Positions 1 to 7,633 of a stretch of 11,811 bases of DNA are shown here, piece after piece. How positions within the stretch are numbered: the stretch's first letter is position 1; the number at the start of each line of letters is the position of its first letter. Made by a program: the position numbers and the translations under genes. This DNA comes from Oscillospiraceae bacterium (GTDB taxonomy: Bacteria > Bacillota > Clostridia > Oscillospirales > Oscillospiraceae), in contig WRMX01000087.1 of the NCBI GenBank assembly GCA_009776905.1, positions 1,252 to 13,062 on the forward strand. The letters run 5' to 3'. The notes under the pieces are model-generated. The model saw only the letters and a program-made list of their open reading frames with translations. It was not told the DNA's origin and ran no database searches.

Positions 1-1028
1 ACGGCGGCGCCGGCCGCGCTGTCCTCCCTCCCGACCATCCGCCCCTCGGCGACCTCCATCTTGCCCTCCGCGAAGCGCACGATGGAGCGCATGTCCTCCG
101 TGTAGACGACGTCGAGCGTGTGCGCGTCCGCGTCCGTGATCTCTATGAGCTCGCGCAGAGGCGCGTACTCGTCCAGCTCCAGGTAGCCCTCCGGGGCATC
201 GTTGAGAGGCCACACCGCCTCGCACCATGAGTTGCTCATGTAATCGCCGATGTAATAGTAGTAGTCGCTCTCTCCAATCCAGCTAAAACCGACGGTAGGC
301 ATGAACCGCAGCACGAACGCGCACCGGTCGCCGACCTCGATTCCCCTCAAATTTTCCCCCCCATATTCGATCTCCGGGAAGTAGAACCCCACCGCCCTCG
401 TCCTGCTGTCGTATAGTATATCCATCACTGGCGCTCCGGATTTAAGCTGCTCCAACATTCCTGCAAGAGGGTGCAAGGACTCCGCGCCGCCGGTTTGTAT
501 CGTCGGCATATCGCCAATCTGTGGTACTAGCCCTGCCAAGACATTTACGTCATCGATGAAAAAATATATTGAATCCCTACCAATATCACCCATCTCAGGG
601 CATACGGTCGCCTCGACGACGCACCGCATCGAGAAGTTGAAAAAATACGCGCCGTCGTCAAGGCGCGCATATATGTCCGACACCCCCGCAGTCATAAGAC
701 GCATGTCATAGGAAGTGACATGGGGCAGCGAAAGGACGGCATCGACCTGCTCTTGCGTCAGCAGCTGGTAGACGCCGGTCTCCCCGCTCTCGAGCCTCAG
801 GTGGTATGGGTCGCCGGCGCATGCTTTTATGGGCGCAATAGGTGCCTCCGCTTGTATCGCGCCGGCTCCATAGTATTGCGCAGCTGCGGCCTTCACCTCC
901 CGGTCCGTGACCGCATATTCCATGGATTGCGATATGAGCGCGAAGGCCACGGCGCCAAGCAGTATGACCGTCAATGCCGTCCTCGCAGCAGAGCGCAGCA
1001 GCGTCTTGAATGCCAGCCGTAACTTCAT
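1..1028 (-). CDS. FtsX/MacB-type ABC permease, 3' part outside window
   Basis: The reverse strand is open from an ATG at 1028 to the window edge, giving 342 codons with no stop. It is probably a subunit of an ABC transporter of the FtsX/MacB superfamily, whose members move lipids, peptides or antimicrobials or sense them at the membrane. The N-terminus has a basic start, one membrane segment at about residues 17-34, then a long extracellular domain. Residues 1-34 differ from the permease at 2839-6099 at one position (K2/R2). Similarity returns strongly near residues 275-330 (YAPLRE, DVVYTEDM, RFAEGKM), while residues 140-230 match poorly and their DNA is visibly more AT-rich. AGGAGG lies 5 nt before the ATG, inside the end of the exporter gene. 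The start overlaps the exporter stop as ATGA, so the two are translationally coupled. By analogy with the full-length homologue, the C-terminal membrane segments lie beyond the window. Confidence 0.9.
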   Translation of the reverse strand, partial: MKLRLAFKTLLRSAARTALTVILLGAVAFALISQSMEYAVTDREVKAAAAQYYGAGAIQAEAPIAPIKACAGDPYHLRLESGETGVYQLLTQEQVDAVLSLPHVTSYDMRLMTAGVSDIYARLDDGAYFFNFSMRCVVEATVCPEMGDIGRDSIYFFIDDVNVLAGLVPQIGDMPTIQTGGAESLHPLAGMLEQLKSGAPVMDILYDSRTRAVGFYFPEIEYGGENLRGIEVGDRCAFVLRFMPTVGFSWIGESDYYYYIGDYMSNSWCEAVWPLNDAPEGYLELDEYAPLRELIEITDADAHTLDVVYTEDMRSIVRFAEGKMEVAEGRMVGREDSAAGAA

Positions 1029-2740
1029 AAGCGCCTCCTAGCCTCTTCCTTTTCGTGTCTATCTTCTATCTGAAGTCGTTTGATGGCTCCGCCAATTACC
1101 TCGGTAACCTTTCCGTCTTTGACCTCCAAAACTCTGTCGACATACGGGATGATGCTCCTGCGGTGCGACACGATGAAGTAGAACCCATAGCTTGTGTCTG
1201 CTTTGATGAACCTGTCGAAACCGTCATCGGACTCGCCGTCATAATGCGAAGTCGGCTCATCCAGCACCAGCACATCCGCTTTTCGATGCAATGCCCGCAG
1301 CAGCGCGATCTTCTGCCGCTCCCCTCCGGACACCTGAGTGCCGGCGCTGCCGACTTGCGTCTCGTAACGTTTCTCCAATGCCACAATGGCCTCCGTGCAG
1401 AACCTTGGCAAGCCGCCTCCTGGGAATGCTGCATTCCCCATATCGTCTGTGCTGCCGCCTATTGTTACGTTCTCCGCGACAGTTCCTTTGAACAGATGGA
1501 TGTCCTGACAGACCGTGCTGAACCTCAGCCTGTATTCGTCGATGCTATAGCTCGATATCGGAACGCCGTCTATCAGTATTTCGCCGGAGTCGGGTTCGGC
1601 CAGCCTTAACAAAAGATTCATCAATGTTGTCTTCCCGCTTCCATTGTCCCCCATTATTGCGACTTTCTCGCCTCTGCGGACAATGAAGCTCGCGCCGCTC
1701 AATACGTCCTGCCCCCCGAGATTCACCGACACATCCCTGAACTCGATTGACGACGCGACGGCTGGCATCGGCAAAGCCGCCCCGCCGTCCTCCTCCTCCA
1801 GTTCGTTGAACTTACGAAAGCCTTCTACGCTTGGGGCTATCTGCTTCAGGATGACCCGCAGCTCCATGATGATGTTCACGGGGCTAAGGACATACGCGGC
1901 GAACGTGATGAATGCAAACAGCCCTCCGACCGTCAGCCGCTGCCCCACTATCAAGGACGCGCCTAGAATATACAGCGCGTTCATCCATACGTACTCGAAT
2001 CCCACCACGATTAGGCCATTCAACGACATCAGCAGCGAATGGCGTTTCGAGGACTCATTGATCGTCTGTATATGCCCCGAATACTCGGCAAGTATCTTGC
2101 CCCTCAGATTCCACAGCTTAATGTCGATTATTCCCGCCAATATATTCGACAGCCAGGCATTGTATCCCTTATTGTCCTCCATCAGCTGCCTCCCCTGCTT
2201 TTCCGCGCGCTTACGGATCGAGGTGTTGACGAGCATCTTTATAGGCAAGAGCGCGGCCACAAAGATTGAAAGCCGCCAGTCCAGGATTATGAGGCCGATC
2301 AGCGCCCCAAGGCATTTGCATATGACGACGAATATCGTCAGGAAGCTGCTGTTGGCAATCTGAAGAATCACCGCTATGTCATATAGCGCGTCGCTTATGA
2401 TCTTATAGAACCCGTGCTCCTTGTAGTATGACGGCTTCAGTTTCAGCCCATGCTCGAACGCATCGACCTTAAGCTTTTTCCCCAGCTCGTTCGATATGCT
2501 GATCTCCTGCTTCCTTTGCAGGTACTCAATTGCCTGCCCGCCGACCATCAGCGCCGCTATGGCGATGGCCGCGACCGTGACGTATTTGACGTCGCCCTGC
2601 AACAGCCCTTCGTCAACCATGCTGCGGCTGATGAAAGGCGTTATCGCCGATATTGCCGATATTGCAATGGCGAGCAGCATGATGCATGCTACTCGCCTGC
2701 GATATGGGTTAAGCATCTTCAACACGTCTTTGAATGTCAT
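1025..2740 (-). CDS. ABC exporter half-transporter (TMD-NBD fusion)
   Basis: This 571-residue protein has the layout of a homodimeric exporter. A six-helix transmembrane domain occupies about residues 15-300 and an ATPase domain about residues 331-550. The ATPase motifs are all intact: Walker A GDNGSGKT (364-371), Q-loop Q412, signature VSGGERQ (470-476), Walker B VLVLDEP (490-496), D-loop SHYD (498-501, usually SALD) and the switch histidine H526. There is no N-terminal C39 peptidase domain, so it is not a leader-cleaving bacteriocin exporter. A small peptide, lipid or drug are all possible cargoes. The start is supported by GAGGT 6 nt upstream. The gene lies 98 bp downstream of the large FtsX gene and overlaps the next FtsX gene by 4 bp, so it is part of one operon. 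Its last codons (ARRRL and stop) are also the ribosome-binding site of the downstream gene. Confidence 0.95.
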   Translation of the reverse strand: MTFKDVLKMLNPYRRRVACIMLLAIAISAISAITPFISRSMVDEGLLQGDVKYVTVAAIAIAALMVGGQAIEYLQRKQEISISNELGKKLKVDAFEHGLKLKPSYYKEHGFYKIISDALYDIAVILQIANSSFLTIFVVICKCLGALIGLIILDWRLSIFVAALLPIKMLVNTSIRKRAEKQGRQLMEDNKGYNAWLSNILAGIIDIKLWNLRGKILAEYSGHIQTINESSKRHSLLMSLNGLIVVGFEYVWMNALYILGASLIVGQRLTVGGLFAFITFAAYVLSPVNIIMELRVILKQIAPSVEGFRKFNELEEEDGGAALPMPAVASSIEFRDVSVNLGGQDVLSGASFIVRRGEKVAIMGDNGSGKTTLMNLLLRLAEPDSGEILIDGVPISSYSIDEYRLRFSTVCQDIHLFKGTVAENVTIGGSTDDMGNAAFPGGGLPRFCTEAIVALEKRYETQVGSAGTQVSGGERQKIALLRALHRKADVLVLDEPTSHYDGESDDGFDRFIKADTSYGFYFIVSHRRSIIPYVDRVLEVKDGKVTEVIGGAIKRLQIEDRHEKEEARRRL

Positions 2741-2802
2741 ATAGTTACCTCAAACGCGGAGCGGTTCAGAGTATTTTTCTTTTCCTTTGCTTGTTTTAAT
2801 CA

Positions 2803-2829
2803 ATGCGCTTTATGCGCTCTATGCGTTCC
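2803..2829. repeat. Three tandem 9-bp units between FtsX and exporter genes
   Basis: The 98-bp gap between the two genes holds three consecutive 9-bp units: ATGCGCTTT, ATGCGCTCT and ATGCGTTCC. The core ATGCG recurs with an exact 9-bp period. No terminator hairpin with a T-run was found in this gap, so read-through from the FtsX gene into the exporter is expected. The function of the repeat is unknown, and slippage-generated variation is the simplest explanation. Confidence 0.6.
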
Positions 2830-2838
2830 TCTTTCGCC

Positions 2839-5800
2839 TCATTCCCTCACCTGCAGAAGCTCCAGCGGGGGCCTGCGAGTTGCGATGCCGGAGCAGGCTG
2901 CGGAAGAGGCAAGCGCCACTGCGAGGTAGAGCGCCGCGAAGAGCGCGGCCTGCCCGGACACAAGCTCCGATGCCAGCCCTGACGCAATCCCCGACGCCGT
3001 GTCGCCGCCGCCCATGAACGCCGCCACGCAGCAAAGGCCTGCCGCCAGCCCGACAGCGCAAGGCGCGGCCTGCTGCGCCGACAGCACGGCGCGAACCGTC
3101 GGCTTCCCTGTCCCAAGCACCCGCATCACCGCCGCCTCGCGCGACGACTGCAGCACCATCAGGCTGCACATGAACGCGCCTATCAGCAGCGCCGCGGCCA
3201 CCGCCATCGGGTATAGCATCTCTATCAGCCTGCGAGAGTTCCTCAGGTTCTCGACCTTTGCCGTGTTCATGACGACGTCGATGCCGTCGCCATACTGCTT
3301 TTTCGCGTATGACCGGAACTCGTCCACCCTGTCGCTGTCGGCCAACGAAACTTCAAGCCCCTCCATCGGGTAGAAGATGTCCTCGGCGTCCGCCAGCCCC
3401 GGGGTGAACACGTTCGCGGAATAGCCGTCAAGCGTCGTGTCCGCGATGCCCACGACCGTGTACGTATATGCACGCGACCTGGCATCCATCGAGATCTCGT
3501 CATGGAAGGCCTCAACCAGCTCCGCGTCGGAGCGGCCGTCCTCCGGATTGGCCTCCTTATGCCGCCGTACGCGCTCGCCGGCAGCCTCGTTGAACGCCCC
3601 CGCCGGAGCAACCCACGCAGTTGTGCCGAGCTGCACCCCATACGCCTCCGCGAAGGGCTTCGACACTACGAGCACCCTGCTGAATCTTTCCATGCTCGAG
3701 GCATCATAGAATTCGGCATAGGCCGTTCGCGCATCGCTTCCGCTAAATCGGTCGATGTCGTTTGTCACCGACATCGTCGTTGCGCCTATCTCCACGTCGC
3801 CGAACATTATGTCGACCTGCTTGCTGTTCCCTTCATAATACTTCCCAGACACAAACCCCGAGTAAATGATTTGTCGAACGTCCTGGAGCGTCAGCTCCCC
3901 TATGAGGTTCGCCCTGATCGGCGTGTTCGCCACCAGCTCCGCATATGACTCCCTGACTTTTGCGAGAAGCGCTATTGCCGACAGCAGCAGTATGGCCGCG
4001 GCCACCGCCAGCGCCGTCTTTGCCGCCGACCGCAGCATATGCCGCCACACGTGGCGGGCCGCATGGGCCAGCAACGCGGCTCCGTAATATTGGCGCGCAG
4101 CCGGCCTCAGCGATTCCATATTGCCAAACGCTGCGGAATCATATCTGCCTGCAGCGGCCGCGCCTTCCGGCGCAAGAACGGGGGCGGCCCTCCCCCATGC
4201 GGGGCTTCCGCCCATGGCAGTCTTGCGCATTTGAGCGTTGCCGCTGCCGTGCAACAGCTCAAGCGGCCGCTTCGAGCCGAGCCTGCGCAGCATTGCGGCT
4301 GCAAGGCCAAGCGCGAGAAGGAGCTGGAAGGCGGCGCACGCGGCGACAATGGCGGCCGGCACCGTCGAATCCACTGCATAATTCTCCAATACGACCATCG
4401 CGTTGCTGCTTTGCACCGTCCTTGACGTGTACGCGCAAGCGGCCGCCCCGCCGGCAGCGACGGACAGCGCAGCCGCAACGAGAAGCGGGAGCAGCAGCGC
4501 CCTCCCCGCCTCTCCCCGCCTTGCCCCCATTGCCCTCATGATGGCGTAGTCGCCCCTCCTGCGCGCGATGAGCAGGTATACCGCGAGCGCCGTCGCCGCA
4601 ATGTCGGCCGTGACGAAAATCGCTATCCTTATGTACAGCAGCCGCTCCGCGTCCTTGAACGCCCGCTCGATGTCCAGCCAGCCGCCGTCATTGAACATGA
4701 GGCTATATCCCCGCTCGTCCGCAAACGTGCGGGCTTCTTTCATCAGTGCCCCTATGTCCCATGCGTTGTCCGCTTTGAAGCTGAACTCGCCCGGCGCGTA
4801 ATTGTGTCCCGCGATGTCGGCCGCGCTTCCGGGGTAAAGCGTCTTTGGCACAAATACGGTATTGACGGAGTAGCCCCAATGTGGGTTCCTGCTCCGCTCC
4901 GCCCTCCCGTCTGTGTCGAGGTAGATGCCGACGATCGTAAGCTCCACGGCCTTCGTTGGTGGCGCGTATCTGGCGGGGGTCCCGGCGACGGCCCCCAGGC
5001 CGGCGTACTGCTCGAACAGCTCCGTGCCTAGGTCCAAAGCAAGCGTGTCGCCGATTTTCAGCCTGTACGTCGAAGCCAGCAGCTGGCTGACGACGCATAC
5101 GTCGCCGCCGCCGTCCTCCCGCGTGAGCATGCGCCCCTCCTTGACCGCCATCTTCCCTTCGGCAAAGCGCATGATGGACGCCATGTCCTCGGTATAGACC
5201 ACGTCGAACGTCCGCATGTCCGCCTTCGTGATCTTGATGACCTCGCGCAGTGGGGCGTACTCCTCCTTTTCGAGGTATTCCGCCGGCTCCCCGTCGATGG
5301 GCCAGACGGCGTCGCACCAATCGTCCGACAGATAATCGCCCAACATATAGAAATACCCCTCAGAGAGCGGCAATGGCATGTATCTGATTACGAACGCGTA
5401 CCTGCTCCCGACCTTCATGTTTCTGAGCTGGCTTAGGCCATAGTCCTGCCCATAAAGGCTGACGTACATCGCCCTGTGCGTGCCTACGTATACGTCAGCC
5501 ATGTGCATGCCTTCAAACTGCTCGCCGTAGCGGTGGAGCACGAATGAGGAGTTCCCGCCTGCCGACTGCATGGTCTCCGACATGCCGCGGGCTTGCTCCC
5601 CGCCCGCCAGAACCTTGACCTCTTTTATCCGCAGATAGGCGTCGCCGGATGCGGAAATCTCCACGTCCGTAAGCAACGTACCCTCTATGACGCTCCTCGC
5701 AGAAAAGTTGTAGAAATAGTCGCCGTCGTCGAGGCGTCTGTATTTCGGAGATATGCCCGCGGTCATAAGCCGGGCATCGGCCGACGACACATATGGCAGT

Positions 5801-6099
5801 CGTGAAATCTCGTTGACTTCCGCTTCCGTGAGCAGCTTGTATCGCTCAGTGGACGCGCTGTCGAGAGACAAGTGGAACGGGTAGCCTACGCCGGCGCCGA
5901 GGGGCGTGTCTGGCTCCTCCGCTTCCATGGCGCCGACCCCGCAATACTGCGCGGCCGCGTTGTCCGTCTCGCGGCGGACGATCGCATGCTCGATGGCTTG
6001 CGATATGAGCGCGAAGGCCACGGCGCCGAGCAGAATGACCGTCAACGCAGTCCTCGCAGCCGAACGCAGCAGCGTCTTGAATGCCAACCGTAATCTCAT
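2839..6099 (-). CDS. Large two-unit FtsX/MacB-type ABC permease
   Basis: This 1086-residue protein consists of two FtsX units in tandem. Unit 1 has a membrane segment at about 17-34, an extracellular domain (about 40-485), three membrane segments (about 488-512, 534-556, 580-604) and the closing motif RPLELL (611-616). Unit 2 has a membrane segment (about 693-713), a smaller extracellular domain (about 715-958), three segments (about 962-983, 1008-1030, 1048-1070) and PPLELL (1077-1082). Each unit carries the conserved cytoplasmic loop of the family: DYAIMRAMGA (517-526) and EAAVMRVLGTG (988-998). Such permeases need a partner ATPase of the FtsE/LolD type, and none is visible here. AGGAGG is 5 nt before the start, and a consensus promoter lies about 40 bp further upstream. 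It is the first gene of the leftward operon. Its DNA is noticeably GC-rich compared with the M56 gene at 8899-10290. The substrate cannot be told from sequence. Confidence 0.95.
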   Translation of the reverse strand: MRLRLAFKTLLRSAARTALTVILLGAVAFALISQAIEHAIVRRETDNAAAQYCGVGAMEAEEPDTPLGAGVGYPFHLSLDSASTERYKLLTEAEVNEISRLPYVSSADARLMTAGISPKYRRLDDGDYFYNFSARSVIEGTLLTDVEISASGDAYLRIKEVKVLAGGEQARGMSETMQSAGGNSSFVLHRYGEQFEGMHMADVYVGTHRAMYVSLYGQDYGLSQLRNMKVGSRYAFVIRYMPLPLSEGYFYMLGDYLSDDWCDAVWPIDGEPAEYLEKEEYAPLREVIKITKADMRTFDVVYTEDMASIMRFAEGKMAVKEGRMLTREDGGGDVCVVSQLLASTYRLKIGDTLALDLGTELFEQYAGLGAVAGTPARYAPPTKAVELTIVGIYLDTDGRAERSRNPHWGYSVNTVFVPKTLYPGSAADIAGHNYAPGEFSFKADNAWDIGALMKEARTFADERGYSLMFNDGGWLDIERAFKDAERLLYIRIAIFVTADIAATALAVYLLIARRRGDYAIMRAMGARRGEAGRALLLPLLVAAALSVAAGGAAACAYTSRTVQSSNAMVVLENYAVDSTVPAAIVAACAAFQLLLALGLAAAMLRRLGSKRPLELLHGSGNAQMRKTAMGGSPAWGRAAPVLAPEGAAAAGRYDSAAFGNMESLRPAARQYYGAALLAHAARHVWRHMLRSAAKTALAVAAAILLLSAIALLAKVRESYAELVANTPIRANLIGELTLQDVRQIIYSGFVSGKYYEGNSKQVDIMFGDVEIGATTMSVTNDIDRFSGSDARTAYAEFYDASSMERFSRVLVVSKPFAEAYGVQLGTTAWVAPAGAFNEAAGERVRRHKEANPEDGRSDAELVEAFHDEISMDARSRAYTYTVVGIADTTLDGYSANVFTPGLADAEDIFYPMEGLEVSLADSDRVDEFRSYAKKQYGDGIDVVMNTAKVENLRNSRRLIEMLYPMAVAAALLIGAFMCSLMVLQSSREAAVMRVLGTGKPTVRAVLSAQQAAPCAVGLAAGLCCVAAFMGGGDTASGIASGLASELVSGQAALFAALYLAVALASSAACSGIATRRPPLELLQVRE

Positions 6100-6111
6100 A
6101 TGCGCCTCCTA

Positions 6112-6167
6112 GAAGCACAGTATTATGTCGTTGCATATAATTATACATGTATTATAAGTGATGTCAA
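6112..6167 (-). repeat. Promoter/leader duplicate, left copy
   Basis: Read on the minus strand, this 56-bp block matches the plus-strand block 10902-10957 at 51 of 56 positions without gaps. It spans the -35 box, spacer, -10 box and about 28 bases of early leader ending in ACTGTGCTTC. Both copies precede FtsX-type genes and point outward, so they form an inverted repeat around the central block. A weak dyad (ATTAT, 10 bp, ATAAT) around the expected transcription start is kept in both copies and could be a repressor site. Confidence 0.85.
6140..6167 (-). promoter_or_regulatory. Strong sigma-A-type promoter of the left FtsX operon
   Basis: On the minus strand a perfect TTGACA (6162-6167) is followed after 16 bp by a perfect TATAAT (6140-6145). 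The predicted transcript starts near 6133, about 34 nt before the FtsX ATG, and includes the AGGAGG at 6105-6110. A second TATAAT-like hexamer inside the spacer is only 5 bp from the -35 box and cannot be the partner. Confidence 0.8.
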
Positions 6168-6171
6168 CAGC

Positions 6172-6187
6172 GTTATAGCAATATAAC
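6172..6187. promoter_or_regulatory. Palindrome just upstream of the left FtsX promoter
   Basis: GTTATA and TATAAC are perfect inverted arms around a 4-base centre (GCAA), ending 5 bp upstream of the -35 box. This position suits an activator such as a response regulator. Its core, TATATTGCTAT on the minus strand, also occurs immediately upstream of the right promoter, so the element is probably functional rather than accidental. The binding protein is unknown. Confidence 0.5.
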
Positions 6188-6231
6188 AATAATATACTTT
6201 TTGTAGATATATGCGGCAATGTGATAATTCG

Positions 6232-6254
6232 CATTCTGAGTGCAGCGAAGAATC
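6232..6254. repeat. HSECSEES-type dispersed repeat
   Basis: The bases CATTCTGAG, TGCA, GCGAAGAATC form an imperfect dyad and encode the peptide HSECSEES on the plus strand. This resembles the very common intergenic repeat family whose chance translation is usually annotated as small HSERSEES peptides in many bacterial genomes. The family assignment is from memory. I see only one copy in the window and do not call the overlapping short ORF a gene. Confidence 0.5.
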
Positions 6255-6297
6255 AATGTACGCTACAATTGCTCCTGTTCACGCCCTTGCGCTCGGC

Positions 6298-6396
6298 AGA
6301 CGTTTTTTTGCTTCCTTATCGCTCAGATGCGCATCCATGCGCATATTCGCGCCGCTCCGCCTCCTTGCTACGCGGTCGGAAGCAAAACAAACGTCT
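6298..6396. repeat. 99-bp inverted-repeat element (MITE-like or RNA-forming)
   Basis: The left arm (6298-6315) and right arm (6378-6396) are near-perfect inverted copies: AGACGTTT, a T-run, then GCTTCC on one side, and GGAAGC to AAACGTCT on the other, with one extra base in the right arm. The 62-bp middle contains two copies of the self-complementary octamer ATGCGCAT (6327-6334 and 6337-6344). Around the element, the 12-mer CGCTACAATTGC occurs as an exact direct repeat at 6261-6272 and 6428-6439. No transposase or clear target-site duplication abuts the arms. A small non-autonomous element or a structured transcript are both possible. Together with the promoters this explains most of the gene-free 6100-6500 stretch. 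Confidence 0.55.
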
Positions 6397-6411
6397 ACCT
6401 CACCGGGCGTG

Positions 6412-6437
6412 AATTGTAACTTCCAAGCGCTACAATT
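6412..6437. promoter_or_regulatory. Inverted repeat upstream of the URO-D promoter
   Basis: AATTGTA (6412-6418) and TACAATT (6431-6437) are perfect 7-bp inverted arms with a 12-bp centre, ending 3 bp before the -35 box of the next promoter. A third TACAATT lies at 6264-6270. The arrangement suggests an operator or activator site for the URO-D gene, but no cognate regulator can be assigned. Confidence 0.4.
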
Positions 6438-6440
6438 GCC

Positions 6441-6469
6441 TTGTATTCCCGTTTGCTATTTGATATACT
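6441..6469 (+). promoter_or_regulatory. Extended -10 promoter of the URO-D gene
   Basis: TTGTAT (6441-6446) is separated by 17 bp from TATACT (6464-6469). The -10 box is preceded by TGA (6461-6463), that is a TGN extended -10 motif, which can offset the weak -35. A start near 6476 gives a leader of about 25 nt containing AGGAGG at 6489-6494. Confidence 0.55.
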
Positions 6470-6500
6470 TGACAAAACAAAATAATTCAGGAGGAAAACA

Positions 6501-7517
6501 ATGTTAACAGAGAAAGAAAACTACATGATGCTTCTGAACGGAGAGCAACCGGAATGGGTGCCGCACTATTCATTTGGCATGGCCCCCGGGTCCAAAAGAG
6601 CGATCCCGACGATGATGCACGAACCGCCCATCCTTGTGCCCCACCGCATCCGCGGCGGCGGAACGGACATATTTGGCGTGCCGTATGTTTCGACATATGA
6701 AACCGCCAACGCGCTGCTCCCGGAGCCAGACAACTTCATCCTCAAGGACATCAGGCAGTGGCGCGATGTGATCAAAGCCCCCGATATATCCGGCGTCGAC
6801 TGGGAAGACATGGTGAAAAAGAATATCGAGCAAACCAAAATCGACCGCAACGAGACCGCCCTCGCGCTCAACCTCCATTTCGGATATTTCCAGCACCTCA
6901 TGTCATTCATGGGATTCACGGAAGGGCTGACCGCGATGTATGAAGAGCCCGATGAGGTCATGGAGCTCTTCGACTACATATGCAATTTCTTCATGGAAGT
7001 CGCGGATAATGTCATCGACCTGTATAAACCCGACGTGCTGACGTTCATGGATGACACTGCGGCTTGGGGAGCTTCGTTTATTTCCCCGCAGATGTATAAA
7101 GACATGCTCATCCCGTTCCACGACAGGTGGGCGCAAAGGGCTCGCAACCGCGGGTTGAAGATGACCATGCATAACTGCGGCAAATGCGAGGATATTTTGG
7201 ATTACCTCGTCGAAATGGGCATCAATGCATGGGACCCCGCACAGACGTGCAACGACCTTGTGGCCGTGAAAGCAAAATTTGGCAACAAGCTCGTTATCAC
7301 AGGCGGATGGGACGGGCGCGGGCGCCTGCTCGACCCCGATGTGACCGACGAAGAGATCGTCGCTTCTGTGGAAGACACGTTCCACAAGCTCGCTCCGGGC
7401 GGCGGGTTCATGTGGGGCGGCGGATTCCTCGGGCCGCTCGACGATGAGGAAATCAAACGCAAGAACGCTGTTTTAAGCGGCGCGGTCGACAGGCTTTCCT
7501 ACTCGGTTTATAAATAA
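6501..7517 (+). CDS. URO-D-family protein (corrinoid methyltransferase-like, not HemE)
   Basis: This 338-residue protein has the length and motif order of the uroporphyrinogen decarboxylase superfamily, which includes the haem enzyme HemE and zinc methyltransferases such as MtaA and CmuA. Visible landmarks are FGVPY (58-62), the acidic pair DD at 184-185, SPQMYKDMLIPFHDR (195-209) and the zinc-type motif H224-N-C226-G. The HemE signature RQAGRY is absent, so haem synthesis is unlikely and methyl transfer to or from a corrinoid is the better guess. The third zinc cysteine expected near the C-terminus in MtaA-like enzymes is not seen. That region reads GGGFMWGGGFLG (300-311). AGGAGG lies 6 nt before the ATG. 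It is followed after 116 bp by a metallochaperone-type GTPase on the same strand, consistent with a metal-dependent enzyme. No corrinoid protein gene is in the window. Confidence 0.85.
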   Translation: MLTEKENYMMLLNGEQPEWVPHYSFGMAPGSKRAIPTMMHEPPILVPHRIRGGGTDIFGVPYVSTYETANALLPEPDNFILKDIRQWRDVIKAPDISGVDWEDMVKKNIEQTKIDRNETALALNLHFGYFQHLMSFMGFTEGLTAMYEEPDEVMELFDYICNFFMEVADNVIDLYKPDVLTFMDDTAAWGASFISPQMYKDMLIPFHDRWAQRARNRGLKMTMHNCGKCEDILDYLVEMGINAWDPAQTCNDLVAVKAKFGNKLVITGGWDGRGRLLDPDVTDEEIVASVEDTFHKLAPGGGFMWGGGFLGPLDDEEIKRKNAVLSGAVDRLSYSVYK

Positions 7518-7633
7518 TCGTTTATGAGTCCGGGATAAGCCCAAATCATCCCCCGATGCCGCGAGTTTGACCGCCAACCCTGCCGCTTGCGTATCGGAAC
7601 GGAGGATAATCTGCGAAAGGTGTGGTCACTGTT

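Noticed and set aside
720..1022. Plus-strand open frames over the FtsX genes (720-1022, 5872-6093 and others).
   Set aside because: They resemble each other only because the FtsX genes on the other strand are duplicates. There are no start signals and the minus-strand reading is clearly the protein-coding one.
6469..6474. TTGACA just before the URO-D ribosome-binding site as a -35 box.
   Set aside because: A -10 box at the right distance would fall on or after the AGGAGG and start codon, and none is present. The upstream TTGTAT/TATACT pair fits better.
6211..6507. Plus-strand open frames of 60-100 codons in the 6211-6507 gap.
   Set aside because: They run through the dispersed repeat and the inverted-repeat element, have no ribosome-binding site, and one overlaps the real URO-D start.
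6501..7517. Naming the URO-D protein HemE.
   Set aside because: The RQAGRY substrate-site motif of HemE is missing, an H-x-C motif is present, and no other haem genes are near.
7532..7552. Hairpin GGGAT-N11-ATCCC after the URO-D gene as a terminator.
   Set aside because: The stem has only five pairs and no T-run follows.
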